Part shown: piece after piece, positions 1 through 13,277 of the stretch
How the letters are laid out: each line of letters begins with the position of its first letter
Position numbering within the stretch: position 1 is the stretch's first letter
NCBI GenBank assembly: GCA_019459055.1
Contig: JAIBEI010000041.1
Coordinates: forward strand, 64,863 to 128,862
Direction: 5' to 3'
Source: Thiobacillus sp.
GTDB taxonomy: Bacteria > Pseudomonadota > Gammaproteobacteria > Burkholderiales > Thiobacillaceae
DNA length: 64,000 nt
Notes under the pieces: model-generated
Database searches by the model: none
Seen by the model: only the letters and a program-made list of their open reading frames with translations
Told to the model about the DNA's origin: nothing
Position numbers and translations under genes: made by a program

Positions 1-89
1 GCCGGATCTCCTACACTTGATACGGAAAGCCAAGGGTCCGTCTGACTGATTTTCCACCGCCTCGCGCCTGACCGAAACAGGGATTGCCC

Positions 90-1775
90 ATGATAAAAAA
101 CCCAAGCCGAGCCGGCGGATGTCTCGCCCGACATGCATTGCTCGCCTGCCTGCTGCTGGTGGCGCTGAACGCCACGGCGCAGACGCCGGCCACTTCCGAT
201 GCAGCGCCGGCACGGACCGAGGTGAAGGAATCCACGGCCGAACACGGCAAGTTCAGCCAGCTGAAAAAGCCATTCAAGACCGGCGAGGAAGTGACCGAAG
301 CCTGCCTGTCCTGCCATACCGAGGCGGCCAAACAGGTGATGGCGACGCGGCACTGGACCTGGGATTACGTCAACCCATCCACCGGCCAGCGCCTGGGCAA
401 GAAGACCATGCTCAACAGCTTCTGCATCGCCGATCGTTCCAACGAGGCGTTCTGCAATGCCTGCCATGTTGGCTACGGCTGGAAGGACGACCGGTTCGAT
501 TTCAGCTCGGAAAGGAACGTCGATTGCCTGGCCTGCCACAACACCGGCCAGTACGCCAAGATTCCCGGCCTGGCCGGCCATCCCGCCTACCAGCGCATGG
601 AATATCCGCCGGGTTCCGGCAAATTCGTCGAGGCGGTGGACCTGCCGAAGGTCGCCCGGCTGGTCGGCAAGACCAGCCGCGCCACCTGCGGCGCGTGCCA
701 TTTCTACGGCGGCGGCGGTGACGGGGTGAAGCACGGCGATCTGGATTCCTCGCTGAAGCAGCCCGACCGCAAGCTGGACGTGCACATGGGCGTGGATGGC
801 GGCAACTTCACCTGCGCCACCTGCCACAAGACCGAGAGCCACCGCATCGCCGGAAGTCGGATAGCGCCGACTGCCTCCGATCCGCACCGTGCCATCCTGC
901 GCGGCGAGAAAACCGACCGCAATCCGGCAAGCTGCCAGGCCTGCCATGGCGACCAGCCGCACAAGCCGGGGCCGAGCGCGGGCCTGCTGGGTAGCCTGAC
1001 GCTGGGCGACCGTCTCAACACCCATACCCGCACGCTGGCCTGCCAGACCTGCCACATTCCCGCTTTCGCCCGTGGCGGCGTGCCCACCAAGATGTTCTGG
1101 GACTGGTCCACGGCAGGCACGCTGGACGCCGACGGCAAGCCGTTCCAGAAGAAGGATGAACACGGCCACGTCATTTTCGACAGCAAGAAGGGCGACTTCC
1201 GCCTGGGCGAGAATGTCGAACCGGACTACGTTTGGTTCGACGGCCGCGTGGATTACACGCTGAAGAGCGACCGCATCGATCCGGCGCGCATCGTCAGGAT
1301 AAACACCTTCCATGGCGACGCCGGCGAGCCCGATGCCCGCATCTGGCCGGTCAAGCGCTTCCGCGGCAAGCAGCCCTACGACCTGGAGCACCTCACCCTG
1401 CTGGTGCCCCACACCGCCACGCCGGACGATACCGCGCTGTGGTTCAACTACGACTGGGACCGCGCGCTGGCCGCCGGAACGGCCGCCGCCGGCCAGCCCT
1501 TCAGCGGCCGCTTCGGCTTCGTCGAAACGGAGATGCTGTGGCCCATCACCCACATGGTGGCGCCCGGGGAACAGGCGCTGGGCTGCGCCGAGTGCCACAG
1601 CCGCGACGGCCGCCTGAAGGCGGTCAGCGGCGTCTATCTGCCGGGCCGCGACCATCACCTGCTGCTGGACCGTGCCGGCTTCGGGCTGGCCGGCCTCGCC
1701 TTGCTCGGCGTACTGGGCCACGGCACGCTGCGAATCTTCACGCGCAGACAGCGCAAGGAACACGGAAATGGCTGA
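90..1775 (+). CDS. Octaheme c-type cytochrome, tetrathionate reductase (OTR)-like, with signal peptide and C-terminal TM anchor
   Basis: Eight CxxCH motifs (CLSCH, CNACH, CLACH, CGACH, CATCH, CQACH, CQTCH, CAECH); N-terminal signal sequence; hydrophobic C-terminal segment. ATG at 90 preferred over the TTG at 84. Confidence 0.85.
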   Translation: MIKNPSRAGGCLARHALLACLLLVALNATAQTPATSDAAPARTEVKESTAEHGKFSQLKKPFKTGEEVTEACLSCHTEAAKQVMATRHWTWDYVNPSTGQRLGKKTMLNSFCIADRSNEAFCNACHVGYGWKDDRFDFSSERNVDCLACHNTGQYAKIPGLAGHPAYQRMEYPPGSGKFVEAVDLPKVARLVGKTSRATCGACHFYGGGGDGVKHGDLDSSLKQPDRKLDVHMGVDGGNFTCATCHKTESHRIAGSRIAPTASDPHRAILRGEKTDRNPASCQACHGDQPHKPGPSAGLLGSLTLGDRLNTHTRTLACQTCHIPAFARGGVPTKMFWDWSTAGTLDADGKPFQKKDEHGHVIFDSKKGDFRLGENVEPDYVWFDGRVDYTLKSDRIDPARIVRINTFHGDAGEPDARIWPVKRFRGKQPYDLEHLTLLVPHTATPDDTALWFNYDWDRALAAGTAAAGQPFSGRFGFVETEMLWPITHMVAPGEQALGCAECHSRDGRLKAVSGVYLPGRDHHLLLDRAGFGLAGLALLGVLGHGTLRIFTRRQRKEHGNG

Positions 1776-2364
1776 ACGCATTTATCTCTTCAAGCGCTTC
1801 GAGCGTTTCTGGCACTGGTCGCAGGCCGCACTGGTCCTCGCCCTGCTGGTCACCGGCTTCGAGGTCCACGGCAGCTACAGCCTGCTCGGCTTCGGCCAGG
1901 CGGCGTCGATTCATACCACAGCCGCCTGGCTGCTGGTGGGCCTGTGGATCTTCGCCATCTTCTGGCATTTCACCACCGGCGAATGGCGCCAGTACATCCC
2001 CAGCTTCGACCAGTTGGGCGCGGTGATCCGGCACTACAGCTACGGCATCTTTCTCGGCCGCCCGCACCCCTACAGGGTGGTTCCCGAGCGCAAGCACAAC
2101 CCGCTGCAGCGCCTGGCCTACCTGGGGCTGAAGCTCGCGATCAACCCGCTGATCTGGGCGAGCGGAATCGCCTACCTGTTCTATGCCCAATGGCGCGATC
2201 TCGCGCCCGCCTGGCTCGGTCTGCAGGAAGTCGCCATCGCCCACACGCTCGGCGCTTTCATGATGCTGGTTTTCCTCATCGCCCACGTCTACCTCACCAC
2301 CACCGGACATACCCCGCTCGCCCACATCAAGGCCATGATCACCGGCTATGAAGAGACGCACTGA
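1768..2364 (+). CDS. Membrane cytochrome b (b561 / hydrogenase b-subunit type)
   Basis: MAERIYLFKRFERFWHWSQAALVLALLVTGFEVHGS with several TM segments and His residues; overlaps the octaheme cytochrome stop. Confidence 0.8.
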   Translation: MAERIYLFKRFERFWHWSQAALVLALLVTGFEVHGSYSLLGFGQAASIHTTAAWLLVGLWIFAIFWHFTTGEWRQYIPSFDQLGAVIRHYSYGIFLGRPHPYRVVPERKHNPLQRLAYLGLKLAINPLIWASGIAYLFYAQWRDLAPAWLGLQEVAIAHTLGAFMMLVFLIAHVYLTTTGHTPLAHIKAMITGYEETH

Positions 2365-2412
2365 AACGGCCTCGACGCCACGCCCACTCAACCGCAACCG
2401 AAAGAACGCCCC

Positions 2413-2805
2413 ATGAAACAAACCCTGCTGCAGGAAAAATACCCGATCTTCGTCGCCGAGATCGACAAGTCCGAAACCCGCTGTCAAAGCGTCGACGAAG
2501 TGGTGAGCGACCTGAAGGAAAAAATCGCCGCCAATCCCAAGGTGCAATTCATCGGCGTGTTCGATCACTACGCCCACACCCGACGCATCGAAGGCGAGAT
2601 CAATCCCGACATCAAGGCCGCGGTGGACGTGATCTTCTGCTTCGGCCTGGCCCTGCCCAATCCGCAGGTGCTGGCGGTTCGTCCGCGCTCCATCGGCGTG
2701 GCGGACATGGGCGACAAATTCGTGGTGAGCTTCATGGAAGCGCCGATGAAGCCCGCGAACGAAGCCATGGAAGCCTGGGTCAAAGGACTGCGCAACAAGG
2801 GCTGA
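2413..2805 (+). CDS. Small conserved hypothetical protein (possibly DUF6858)
   Basis: 130 aa ORF directly downstream and co-oriented with the cytochrome genes. Confidence 0.6.
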   Translation: MKQTLLQEKYPIFVAEIDKSETRCQSVDEVVSDLKEKIAANPKVQFIGVFDHYAHTRRIEGEINPDIKAAVDVIFCFGLALPNPQVLAVRPRSIGVADMGDKFVVSFMEAPMKPANEAMEAWVKGLRNKG

Positions 2806-2881
2806 GCGGCGCCCCGCCGTCAGCGTGAAATCCGGGATGCACCCACTACAATGCGCGTCCCGATACCCGGATGTTTACAGC

Positions 2882-3553
2882 GTGCCTGAAAAGAATTTTG
2901 ATCCTGGCTGCCGCGCCTGCCCGCGCCTTGCCGGCTTTCTGGACGAAGTGCGCACGCGCCATCCCGATTACCACGCGCGCCCGGTGCCCGCCTTCGGCGA
3001 CCCCGCGCCCGACCTGCTGATCGTCGGTCTCGCCCCCGGGATGCATGGCGCCAACCGCAGCGGCCGGCCGTTCACCGGCGATCACGCAGGGGTGCTGCTG
3101 TACGAAACCCTGCATCGATTCGGCTACGCCAGTGCGCCGCAGTCGATTTCGGTCGACGATGGCCTGACGCTCCGTGGCTGCCGCATCACCAACGCGGTGA
3201 AGTGCCTGCCGCCGGCCAACAAGCCGGCGCCGGACGAGATCCGCGAATGCAACCGTTTCCTGGCTACGGAAATTGCCGCCTTGCCGGCGCACGCCAGCAT
3301 CCTGGCGCTGGGCCAGATCGCGCATCAGGCCGTTCTGCGCGCATTGGGGGTGAAGCTCAAGGACTACCCCTTCGGCCACGTCAGCGACTACCGCCTGCCC
3401 GGCGGCCGGCGGCTGGTGAGCAGCTACCACTGCTCCCGCTACAATACCCAGACGCGCCGCCTCACCCCGGAAATGTTCGCGGCGGTGTTCACCCTGATTC
3501 AAAGCGAGAACCGATCATGCCCGTCGTCACCATCAAGCTCGCCGGCACCCTGA
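2882..3553 (+). CDS. Uracil-DNA glycosylase, family 4/5-like
   Basis: CRACPRL, GLAPGMHGANRSGRPFTGDHAG and a SYHCSRYNTQ C-terminal motif. GTG start at 2882 preferred because a TACAAT -10-like box lies just upstream. Confidence 0.8.
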   Translation: MPEKNFDPGCRACPRLAGFLDEVRTRHPDYHARPVPAFGDPAPDLLIVGLAPGMHGANRSGRPFTGDHAGVLLYETLHRFGYASAPQSISVDDGLTLRGCRITNAVKCLPPANKPAPDEIRECNRFLATEIAALPAHASILALGQIAHQAVLRALGVKLKDYPFGHVSDYRLPGGRRLVSSYHCSRYNTQTRRLTPEMFAAVFTLIQSENRSCPSSPSSSPAP

Positions 3554-3702
3554 CCCGCGAGCAGAAGCAGAAAGTCGCCGAGGAAATCACCGCCACACTG
3601 GAGCGCCACGCAGGCAAGCCGGCCTCCTATACGTATATCGCGTTCGAGGAACTGCCCGACGAGAACTGGGCGATCGCCGGCAAGCTGCTCGATGAGGATT
3701 GA
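3517..3702 (+). CDS. 4-oxalocrotonate tautomerase-family protein
   Basis: MPVVTIKLAGTLTREQKQKVAEEITATL: short ORF with Pro immediately after Met. Confidence 0.75.
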   Translation: MPVVTIKLAGTLTREQKQKVAEEITATLERHAGKPASYTYIAFEELPDENWAIAGKLLDED

Positions 3703-3705
3703 TTT

Positions 3706-3812
3706 TTTTATCCGCGAATACCCTGAAGGGCATAAAGGACGCGAAGGGACGCGAAGAAAATCTTTAAGGTCTTGCTTCGCGCGTCCTCGCGTACTTCGCG
3801 GATAAGAGGTTT
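3706..3812. repeat. Palindromic intergenic repeat, TTATCCGCGAA...TTCGCGGATAA family
   Basis: Inverted ends ttatccgcgaa / ttcgcggataa flanking cgcgaag motifs; related to the element at 17327-17405. Confidence 0.7.
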
Positions 3813-5615
3813 TTGCGTGTGAGCGTCGACAAGGATTTTCTCGCCTCGCTGCCCACCCTGCCCGGCGTCTACCGCATGATCGACGCGGCCGGCGCGGTGC
3901 TCTACGTCGGCAAGGCGAAACACCTCAGGAAGCGCGTCACCAGCTATTTCCAGAAAACTGACCAGAGCCCGCGCATCCGGCTGATGCTGAAAAGCGTCGA
4001 CCACATCGACACCACGGTGACGCGCACCGAGGCCGAGGCGCTGCTGCTGGAGAACAACCTGATCAAGGGGCTGAAGCCGCGCTTCAACATCCTGTTCCGC
4101 GACGACAAGTCCTACCCCTACCTGCTGCTGACCGGGCACCGCTTTCCGCGCCTGGCCTATTTTCGCGGCACGCCGAAAAAGAGCGACCAGGCGTTCGGAC
4201 CCTACCCCAATTCCTACGCCGTGCGCGAGAGCATCCAGCTGCTGCAGAAAGTGTTCCAGCTGCGCACCTGCGAGGACACCGTGTTCGCCAACCGCTCGCG
4301 CCCCTGCCTGCTGCATCAGATCAAGCGCTGCAGCGCGCCCTGCGTCAAGCTCGTCACGCCGCAAGCCTACGCGCGCGACGTCAGCGCGGCCGCCCAGTTG
4401 CTGCACGGCGAGGCCTCCGCGCTGACCGAGCTGATCACCGAACAGATGAACGCCGCCGCCGCCGCGCTCGATTTCGAGACAGCCGCCCTGCTGCGCGACC
4501 GCCTGCGCATGCTGGCAACCGTGCGCGAAAAGCAGTTCGTCGACACCACCGGCGGCGAGGCCGATGCCGACGTGGTGGCGGTGGCCGAGACCGGCGGGGT
4601 GATCGCGGTCAACCTAACCATGATCCGCGGCGGTCGCCATCTCGGCGACCGCAGCTTCTTTCCGCAGCATGGCGAAGGGGCGACGTCGGCCGAAGCGCTG
4701 GAAGCCTTCATCGCCCAGCATTATCTTGAGCACCCGGTCCCGGCGCGCATCCTGGTGAGCGAAGCGATCGAGACCGACGCGCTGGAAGCGCTGCTGTCCG
4801 AACAGGCCGGCAAAAAAGTCACGCTCCTGCACCGCGTCACCGGCGAGCGAAAAGTCTGGATCGGCATGGCGCAGGCCAACGCGCGCCTGTCCGCCGCGCG
4901 CCGTAGCGCCGACCGCGCCAACCAGTCGCAACGGCTGGCCGCGCTGCGCGATACGCTCGACCTGCCGCAACTGAACCGCATCGAATGCTTCGACATCTCG
5001 CACACCATGGGCGAAGCCACCGTCGCCTCGTGCGTCGTCTACGAAGGCGATGACCTGAAGAAATCCGACTACCGCCGCTACAACATCGGCGGCATCACCC
5101 CGGGCGACGACTACGCCGCAATGCGCGCCGCGCTGATCAAGCGCTTCCGCAAGAGCGTGGAGGAAAACGGCGTGCTGCCCGACCTGCTCTTGATCGACGG
5201 CGGCAAGGGTCAGATTTCGAGCGCGGTCGAGGCGATGGCCGAATTGGGCCTGGGTGATGTCTTGCTGCTCGGCGTCGCCAAGGGCGAGGCGCGCAAGCCC
5301 GGCCTGGAAACGCTGATCTTTGCCGACGGCCGCGAACTCAAGCTCGCCAAGGACCACCCCGGCTTTCACCTGATCCAGCAGGTGCGCGATGAAGCGCACC
5401 GCTTCGCCATCACCGGCCACCGCGCCAAACGCGGCAAGGCACGCCTGCAATCGACCCTGGAAGACATCGCCGGAATCGGCCCCAAACGCCGCAAACAGCT
5501 GCTGGAACACTTCGGTGGATTGCAGGGCGTGCGCGACGCCGGCGTCGACGCGCTTGCCACGGTGAACGGTATCAGTCGAGAATTGGCGGAAACCATCTAC
5601 AACGCCCTCCATTAA
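3813..5615 (+). CDS. uvrC: Excinuclease ABC subunit C
   Basis: [35 protein letters not shown]-terminal Hh[17 protein letters not shown]. Confidence 0.97.
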   Translation: MRVSVDKDFLASLPTLPGVYRMIDAAGAVLYVGKAKHLRKRVTSYFQKTDQSPRIRLMLKSVDHIDTTVTRTEAEALLLENNLIKGLKPRFNILFRDDKSYPYLLLTGHRFPRLAYFRGTPKKSDQAFGPYPNSYAVRESIQLLQKVFQLRTCEDTVFANRSRPCLLHQIKRCSAPCVKLVTPQAYARDVSAAAQLLHGEASALTELITEQMNAAAAALDFETAALLRDRLRMLATVREKQFVDTTGGEADADVVAVAETGGVIAVNLTMIRGGRHLGDRSFFPQHGEGATSAEALEAFIAQHYLEHPVPARILVSEAIETDALEALLSEQAGKKVTLLHRVTGERKVWIGMAQANARLSAARRSADRANQSQRLAALRDTLDLPQLNRIECFDISHTMGEATVASCVVYEGDDLKKSDYRRYNIGGITPGDDYAAMRAALIKRFRKSVEENGVLPDLLLIDGGKGQISSAVEAMAELGLGDVLLLGVAKGEARKPGLETLIFADGRELKLAKDHPGFHLIQQVRDEAHRFAITGHRAKRGKARLQSTLEDIAGIGPKRRKQLLEHFGGLQGVRDAGVDALATVNGISRELAETIYNALH

Positions 5616-5620
5616 CGCTG

Positions 5621-6190
5621 ATGCCCCTCAACCTCCCCAACCTGCTCACCTGGCTGCGCATCCTCTTCATTCCGCTGATGGCGGGCGTCTTCTACCTGCC
5701 GGACGGCTGGATGACGCCCTACGAAGCCAACCTGCTGGCTGCGGCATTTTTCGGGGTGGCGGCGCTGACCGACTGGCTCGATGGCTATCTGGCGCGCGCG
5801 CTGGGCCAGACCTCGGCCTTCGGCGCCTTTCTCGACCCAGTGGCCGACAAACTGATGGTCGCCGCCGCGCTGATCGTGCTGATCGACATCGATCGTGTGG
5901 CGCCGCTCATCGGGCTCATCATCATCGGCCGCGAAATCACCATTTCGGCCCTGCGCGAGTGGATGGCCAGGGAAGGCAAATCTGCCAGCGTGGCGGTGTC
6001 CTTCGCCGGCAAGCTGAAAACCACGGCGCAGATGATCGCCATCGTGCTGCTGCTGTATTTCGACCCGGTCGCCGGCCTGCCCATCGCAAGCATCGGCACG
6101 CTGCTGATCTGGGTTGCCGCGCTGCTCACCCTGGTGTCGATGGCGTATTACCTTGTGATGGCAGCGCGCGCGCTGCAAAAAACTTCATGA
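5621..6190 (+). CDS. pgsA: CDP-diacylglycerol-glycerol-3-phosphate 3-phosphatidyltransferase
   Basis: DWLDGYLAR...GAFLDPVADKLMV CDP-alcohol phosphotransferase motif. Confidence 0.95.
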   Translation: MPLNLPNLLTWLRILFIPLMAGVFYLPDGWMTPYEANLLAAAFFGVAALTDWLDGYLARALGQTSAFGAFLDPVADKLMVAAALIVLIDIDRVAPLIGLIIIGREITISALREWMAREGKSASVAVSFAGKLKTTAQMIAIVLLLYFDPVAGLPIASIGTLLIWVAALLTLVSMAYYLVMAARALQKTS

Positions 6191-6240
6191 AAATTGTTGA
6201 CAGGAAAAAGCGGAATCCCCATAATGCGCAGCCTTGAAAC

Positions 6241-6316
6241 GCGGGAATAGCTCAGCTGGTAGAGCGCAACCTTGCCAAGGTTGAGGTCGGGAGTTCGAGC
6301 CTCCTTTCCCGCTCCA
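6241..6316 (+). tRNA. tRNA-Gly (GCC)
   Basis: gcgggaatagctcagctggtagagcgcaaccttgccaaggttgaggtcgggagttcgagcctcctttcccgctcca; cloverleaf with encoded CCA. Confidence 0.95.
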
Positions 6317-6385
6317 GTATTCTGGGGAAAACAGATGGCGTAGTCCGGATGTTTTCCCCTTTTCGTTTAAGCAGTTCACCGCGAC

Positions 6386-6459
6386 GGCGCGATAGCAAAG
6401 CGGTTATGCACCGGATTGCAAATCCGTGTAGGTCGGTTCGACTCCGGCTCGCGCCTCCA
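6386..6459 (+). tRNA. tRNA-Cys (GCA)
   Basis: ggcgcgatagc...ccggattgcaaatccgtgtaggtcggttcgactccggctcgcgcctcca. Confidence 0.95.
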
Positions 6460-6482
6460 GACTCAAGCCAGCTGTCCGTTTC

Positions 6483-6569
6483 GCCCGGATGGTGAAATTG
6501 GTAGACACAAGGGACTTAAAATCCCTCGCCAGCGATGGCGTACCGGTTCGACCCCGGTTCCGGGCACCA
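6483..6569 (+). tRNA. tRNA-Leu (TAA)
   Basis: gcccggatggtgaaattggtagacac...agggacttaaaatccct, long variable arm, encoded CCA. Confidence 0.95.
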
Positions 6570-6719
6570 TCTTGTCTTTCAGACTACCTGCCCGAGTGGT
6601 ATAATTTCGGCGCTTGATTATTAACAACAATGGGCGGTTCGCCCATTTTTTATTTGTGCTGCGCCATACGTTCATGCGGTTTCGTTTGCACTGCGCAGCA
6701 GCACGAAGATGGATTTGCA

Positions 6720-7148
6720 ATGATGGATCTGCCCACCCGCCTGGAGCCTGTACTTGCCGGACTCGGTTACGAGCTGGTGGCGCTGGAACGCGCCGGGCGC
6801 GGGCTGATGCGGATTTTCATCGACAAGCCGGGTGGCATCACGATCGAGGACTGCGTAACGGTGAGCAATCACCTGAGCCACCTGTTCACCGTCGAGAACA
6901 TCGACTATGACAGACTGGAAGTATCCTCGCCCGGTATCGACCGGCCGCTGGTCAAGCCGCAGGACTATGTACGTTTTGCCGGTGAGCCGGTGACGCTCAA
7001 GCTGCGGGTGCCGATGGACAACCGGCGGCGCCTCAGCGGCCAACTGCTCGGCCTGGAAGAAAATGCAGTGAAGTTGATCGTCGATGGCACGGAAGTGTCC
7101 GTCGATTTAAGGAATGTGGACGCTGCCCGCCTGAACCCCAAGGTTTAG
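6720..7148 (+). CDS. rimP: Ribosome maturation factor RimP
   Basis: [36 protein letters not shown]; upstream of nusA-infB. Confidence 0.95.
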   Translation: MMDLPTRLEPVLAGLGYELVALERAGRGLMRIFIDKPGGITIEDCVTVSNHLSHLFTVENIDYDRLEVSSPGIDRPLVKPQDYVRFAGEPVTLKLRVPMDNRRRLSGQLLGLEENAVKLIVDGTEVSVDLRNVDAARLNPKV

Positions 7149-7162
7149 GCTGGCTGGAGGGA

Positions 7163-8644
7163 ATGATGAGTCGTGAATTGTTAATGCTGGCCGACGCGCT
7201 GGCGCGCGAAAAAAACGTGGGCCCGGATGTGGTGTTCGAAGCGCTGGAGCAGGCGCTCGCCTCCGCCACCAAAAAACGCTTCAAGGAAGAGGCCGACGTG
7301 CGCGTGGCGATCGACCGTGAAACCGGCCAATACGAATCCTTCCGCCGCTGGCAGGTGGTGTCCGAAGCCGACCTCGAATCCGAGGGTTACCAGATTCTGC
7401 TGATCGACGCACAGGACAAGATTCCCGACATCGAAATCGGCGACTACATCGAGGAGCCGCTGGAGAACGTCGAGTTCGGCCGCATCGGCGCGCAGGCGGC
7501 CAAGCAGGTCATCCTGCAGAAGATCCGCGATGCCGAGCGCGAACAGATCATCAGCGACTTCCTCGACCGCAAGGAACACCTCGTCAGCGGCGTGGTGAAA
7601 CGCATCGACCGTGGCAACGCCATCATCGAATCGGGTCGCATCGAGGGCTTCCTGCACCGCGACCAGATGATCCCGCGCGAGAACCTGCGCGTCGGCGACC
7701 GCGTCCGCGCCTACCTGCTGCGCATCGACCGCGGCGCCCGCGGCCCGCAGGTGGTGCTGTCGCGCACCGCGCCCGAATTCATCATGAAGCTGTTCGAGCT
7801 CGAAGTGCCGGAAATCGAGGAAGGCCTGCTTGAAATCAAGGCTGCCGCCCGCGACCCCGGCCTGCGCGCCAAGATCGCAGTGGTATCGCACGACCCACGC
7901 ATCGACCCGATCGGTACCTGTATCGGCATGCGCGGTTCGCGCGTCACCTCGGTGACCAACGAACTGGCGGGCGAGCGCGTCGATATCATCCACTGGTCGT
8001 CCGACCCCGCGCAATACGTCATCAATGCGCTGGCGCCTGCCGAAGTCAGCTCAATCGTGGTGGATGAAGACAAGCACAGCATGGACGTAGTGGTGGATGA
8101 GGAACAACTGGCGATGGCCATCGGCCGCGGCGGCCAGAACGTGCGTCTGGCGTCCGAGCTGACCGGCTGGGAACTCAACATCATGTCGCGTGAAACGGCA
8201 GAAGAGAAGCAGTCGAGCGAAAGCGGCAAGACCCTCGCGCTCTTCGTCGAGAAGCTCGATGTGGACGAGGAAGTCGCCCAGATTCTGGTCGACGAAGGCT
8301 TCTCCACGCTGGAAGAAGTCGCTTACGTCCCGCTCAACGAAATGCTCGAGATCGAGGCCTTCGACGAAGACCTGGTCAACGAACTGCGCAACCGCGCCCG
8401 CAATGCGTTGCTGACCGCCGCCATTGTCGGCGAGGAGCAGGTGGAGGCCTCCGCCGGCGACCTGTTGTCGCTCGAAGGCATGGACGCAGAAACCGCACGC
8501 ATGCTTGCCAGCAAAGGCATCCACACCACCGAGGACCTGGCGGAACTGGCAGTCGACGAACTGACCGAAATGTCCGCCATGGATGCCGAACGCGCCAAAC
8601 AATTGATCATGGCCGCACGCGCGCCCTGGTTCGCCCAAGGCTAA
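7163..8644 (+). CDS. nusA: Transcription termination/antitermination protein NusA
   Basis: S1 and KH domains ([49 protein letters not shown]). Confidence 0.97.
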   Translation: MMSRELLMLADALAREKNVGPDVVFEALEQALASATKKRFKEEADVRVAIDRETGQYESFRRWQVVSEADLESEGYQILLIDAQDKIPDIEIGDYIEEPLENVEFGRIGAQAAKQVILQKIRDAEREQIISDFLDRKEHLVSGVVKRIDRGNAIIESGRIEGFLHRDQMIPRENLRVGDRVRAYLLRIDRGARGPQVVLSRTAPEFIMKLFELEVPEIEEGLLEIKAAARDPGLRAKIAVVSHDPRIDPIGTCIGMRGSRVTSVTNELAGERVDIIHWSSDPAQYVINALAPAEVSSIVVDEDKHSMDVVVDEEQLAMAIGRGGQNVRLASELTGWELNIMSRETAEEKQSSESGKTLALFVEKLDVDEEVAQILVDEGFSTLEEVAYVPLNEMLEIEAFDEDLVNELRNRARNALLTAAIVGEEQVEASAGDLLSLEGMDAETARMLASKGIHTTEDLAELAVDELTEMSAMDAERAKQLIMAARAPWFAQG

Positions 8645-8653
8645 GAGGACTGC

Positions 8654-11475
<2,822 letters not shown>

Positions 11476-11476
<1 letters not shown>

Positions 11477-11850
11477 TGCCAAAAGACTTTCCCCGCGCCC
11501 GCCGCGTCGCCGACCAGATCCAGCGCGAGCTGCCGGAGTTGATCCGGCAGGAAGTAAAGGATCCGCGCGTGGGCATGCTGACCATCACCGAGGTGGAGGT
11601 CAACCGCGACATGGAGTTTGCCAAGGTCTACTTCACCACACTGGGCGGCGAGGCCGAGCATGCCGCCTGCCTGCTGGGCCTGCAGCGTGCCAGCGGCTTT
11701 CTGCGCACGCAGCTGTCGCGCCGCATGCAGTTGCGCGTGGTGCCCAAGCTCAGCTTCGTCTACGACCGCTCGGTCGAGCGCGGCATCGAGCTCAGCCAGC
11801 TCATTGAAGCAGCCGTCGCCGAAGACGCCAAACACCCGAAAGACGAGTGA
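11476..11850 (+). CDS. rbfA: Ribosome-binding factor A
   Basis: MPKDFPRARRVADQIQRELPELIRQEVKDPRVGMLTITEVEV; 1-nt overlap with infB stop. Confidence 0.95.
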
Positions 11851-12794
11851 ACCCGCCCGCCAGCCCGTCTCCCCAGCCCTCTCCCGGAGGGAACGGGGGC
11901 AAGCGAACGCGCGAGCCGATCGACGGCGTGCTGCTGCTGAACAAGCCGGTCGGCATCACTTCCAACGCCGCACTGCAGAAAGCCAAGTGGCTGCTCAACG
12001 CCAAAAAGGCAGGCCACACCGGCACCCTCGATCCGTTCGCCGACGGCCTCTTGCCGCTGTGCTTCGGCGAGGCCACCAAGTTCTCCGCCTATCTGCTCGA
12101 AGCCGACAAGCACTATCGCGCCGTGCTGCAACTCGGCGTCACCACCACGACGGGCGACCCGGAAGGCGAGGTGCTCGACACCCGCGAAGTCAAAGTCGAC
12201 CGTGAAGACATCCGCGCCGTGCTGCCCCGCTTCACCGGCGAAATCGAGCAGATCCCACCCATGCATTCGGCGCTCAAGCATCAGGGGCGCCCGCTCTATG
12301 AATACGCCCGCGCCGGCATCGAAATCGACCGACCGCCGCGCAAGGTGACGATTCGCGCCCTCGAATTGGTCGAATGCGATTCGCCCCGCGTAGTGCTCGA
12401 CGTGCAATGCAGCGCCGGCACCTATATTCGAACCCTGGCGCAGGACATCGGCGCCGTGCTCGGCTGCGGCGCCCACCTCACCGCGCTGACGCGCTGTGCA
12501 GCCGGCGGATTCAGGCTGGAACAGGCGCACGCCCTGGCCGACCTGGAAGCGCTCGACGTTTTCCAGCGCCACGCCCTGCTGCTACCTGCCGACTGCCTGG
12601 TGGCGCATCTGCCCGCGGTACAACTCGATGCCGTCGACGCCGCGGCGCTATGCCAGGGCCGCGCCGTGGCACATTCTACGGAGCATCAAGGGCTGACACG
12701 GGTTTACGCGGGGCCCCACGCTTTCCTCGGCCTGGCTGAGGCCAATGCCGGCCTTCTGCTGCCGCATCGGCTGATCGCCACCCAGCAGGCTTGA
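11847..12794 (+). CDS. truB: tRNA pseudouridine(55) synthase
   Basis: DGVLLLNKPVGITSN...KAGHTGTLDPFADGLLPL; GTG start overlapping the rbfA stop. Confidence 0.97.
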   Translation: MNPPASPSPQPSPGGNGGKRTREPIDGVLLLNKPVGITSNAALQKAKWLLNAKKAGHTGTLDPFADGLLPLCFGEATKFSAYLLEADKHYRAVLQLGVTTTTGDPEGEVLDTREVKVDREDIRAVLPRFTGEIEQIPPMHSALKHQGRPLYEYARAGIEIDRPPRKVTIRALELVECDSPRVVLDVQCSAGTYIRTLAQDIGAVLGCGAHLTALTRCAAGGFRLEQAHALADLEALDVFQRHALLLPADCLVAHLPAVQLDAVDAAALCQGRAVAHSTEHQGLTRVYAGPHAFLGLAEANAGLLLPHRLIATQQA

Positions 12795-12883
12795 GTTGGA
12801 TCCCCAATTTAGCGTAAAATGCGCGGTTTCCCCAGAACGTGTCCCGCTCAGCCGCAGGCCACGCGATTTAGAAGGAGTACACC

Positions 12884-13153
12884 ATGGCTGTTACCGTCGC
12901 GCAAAAAGCGCAAGTCGTCCAGGATTTCCAACGCGCCGCCGCCGATACGGGCTCTCCCGAAGTGCAGGTTGCCCTGCTGACGGCCCGCATCAATGACCTG
13001 ACCGGCCACTTCAAGGCCAACATGAAGGATCACCACTCGCGTCGTGGTCTGCTGAAAATGGTGAGCCGCCGCCGCAAGCTGCTGGACTACCTGAAGCGCA
13101 CCAATCTCGAAAGTTACAAGACGCTGATCGAACGTCTCAGCCTGCGTAAGTAA
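12884..13153 (+). CDS. rpsO: 30S ribosomal protein S15
   Basis: [24 protein letters not shown]...[22 protein letters not shown]. Confidence 0.98.
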   Translation: MAVTVAQKAQVVQDFQRAAADTGSPEVQVALLTARINDLTGHFKANMKDHHSRRGLLKMVSRRRKLLDYLKRTNLESYKTLIERLSLRK

Positions 13154-13234
13154 GTCCGGCAACGCCACTGTGATGATCCAGCACCCAGCTGCCCCGGCAC
13201 AGTGGATGGGGCGTGTTGCCCCCTGAACTTCTCA

Positions 13235-13259
13235 CGCCCCGCCCATGCGGGGCGTTTTT
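13235..13259 (+). terminator. Rho-independent terminator-like hairpin between rpsO and pnp
   Basis: cgccccgcccatgcggggcgttttt. Confidence 0.7.
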
Positions 13260-13277
13260 GCTTTGAAAGGAACTCGC

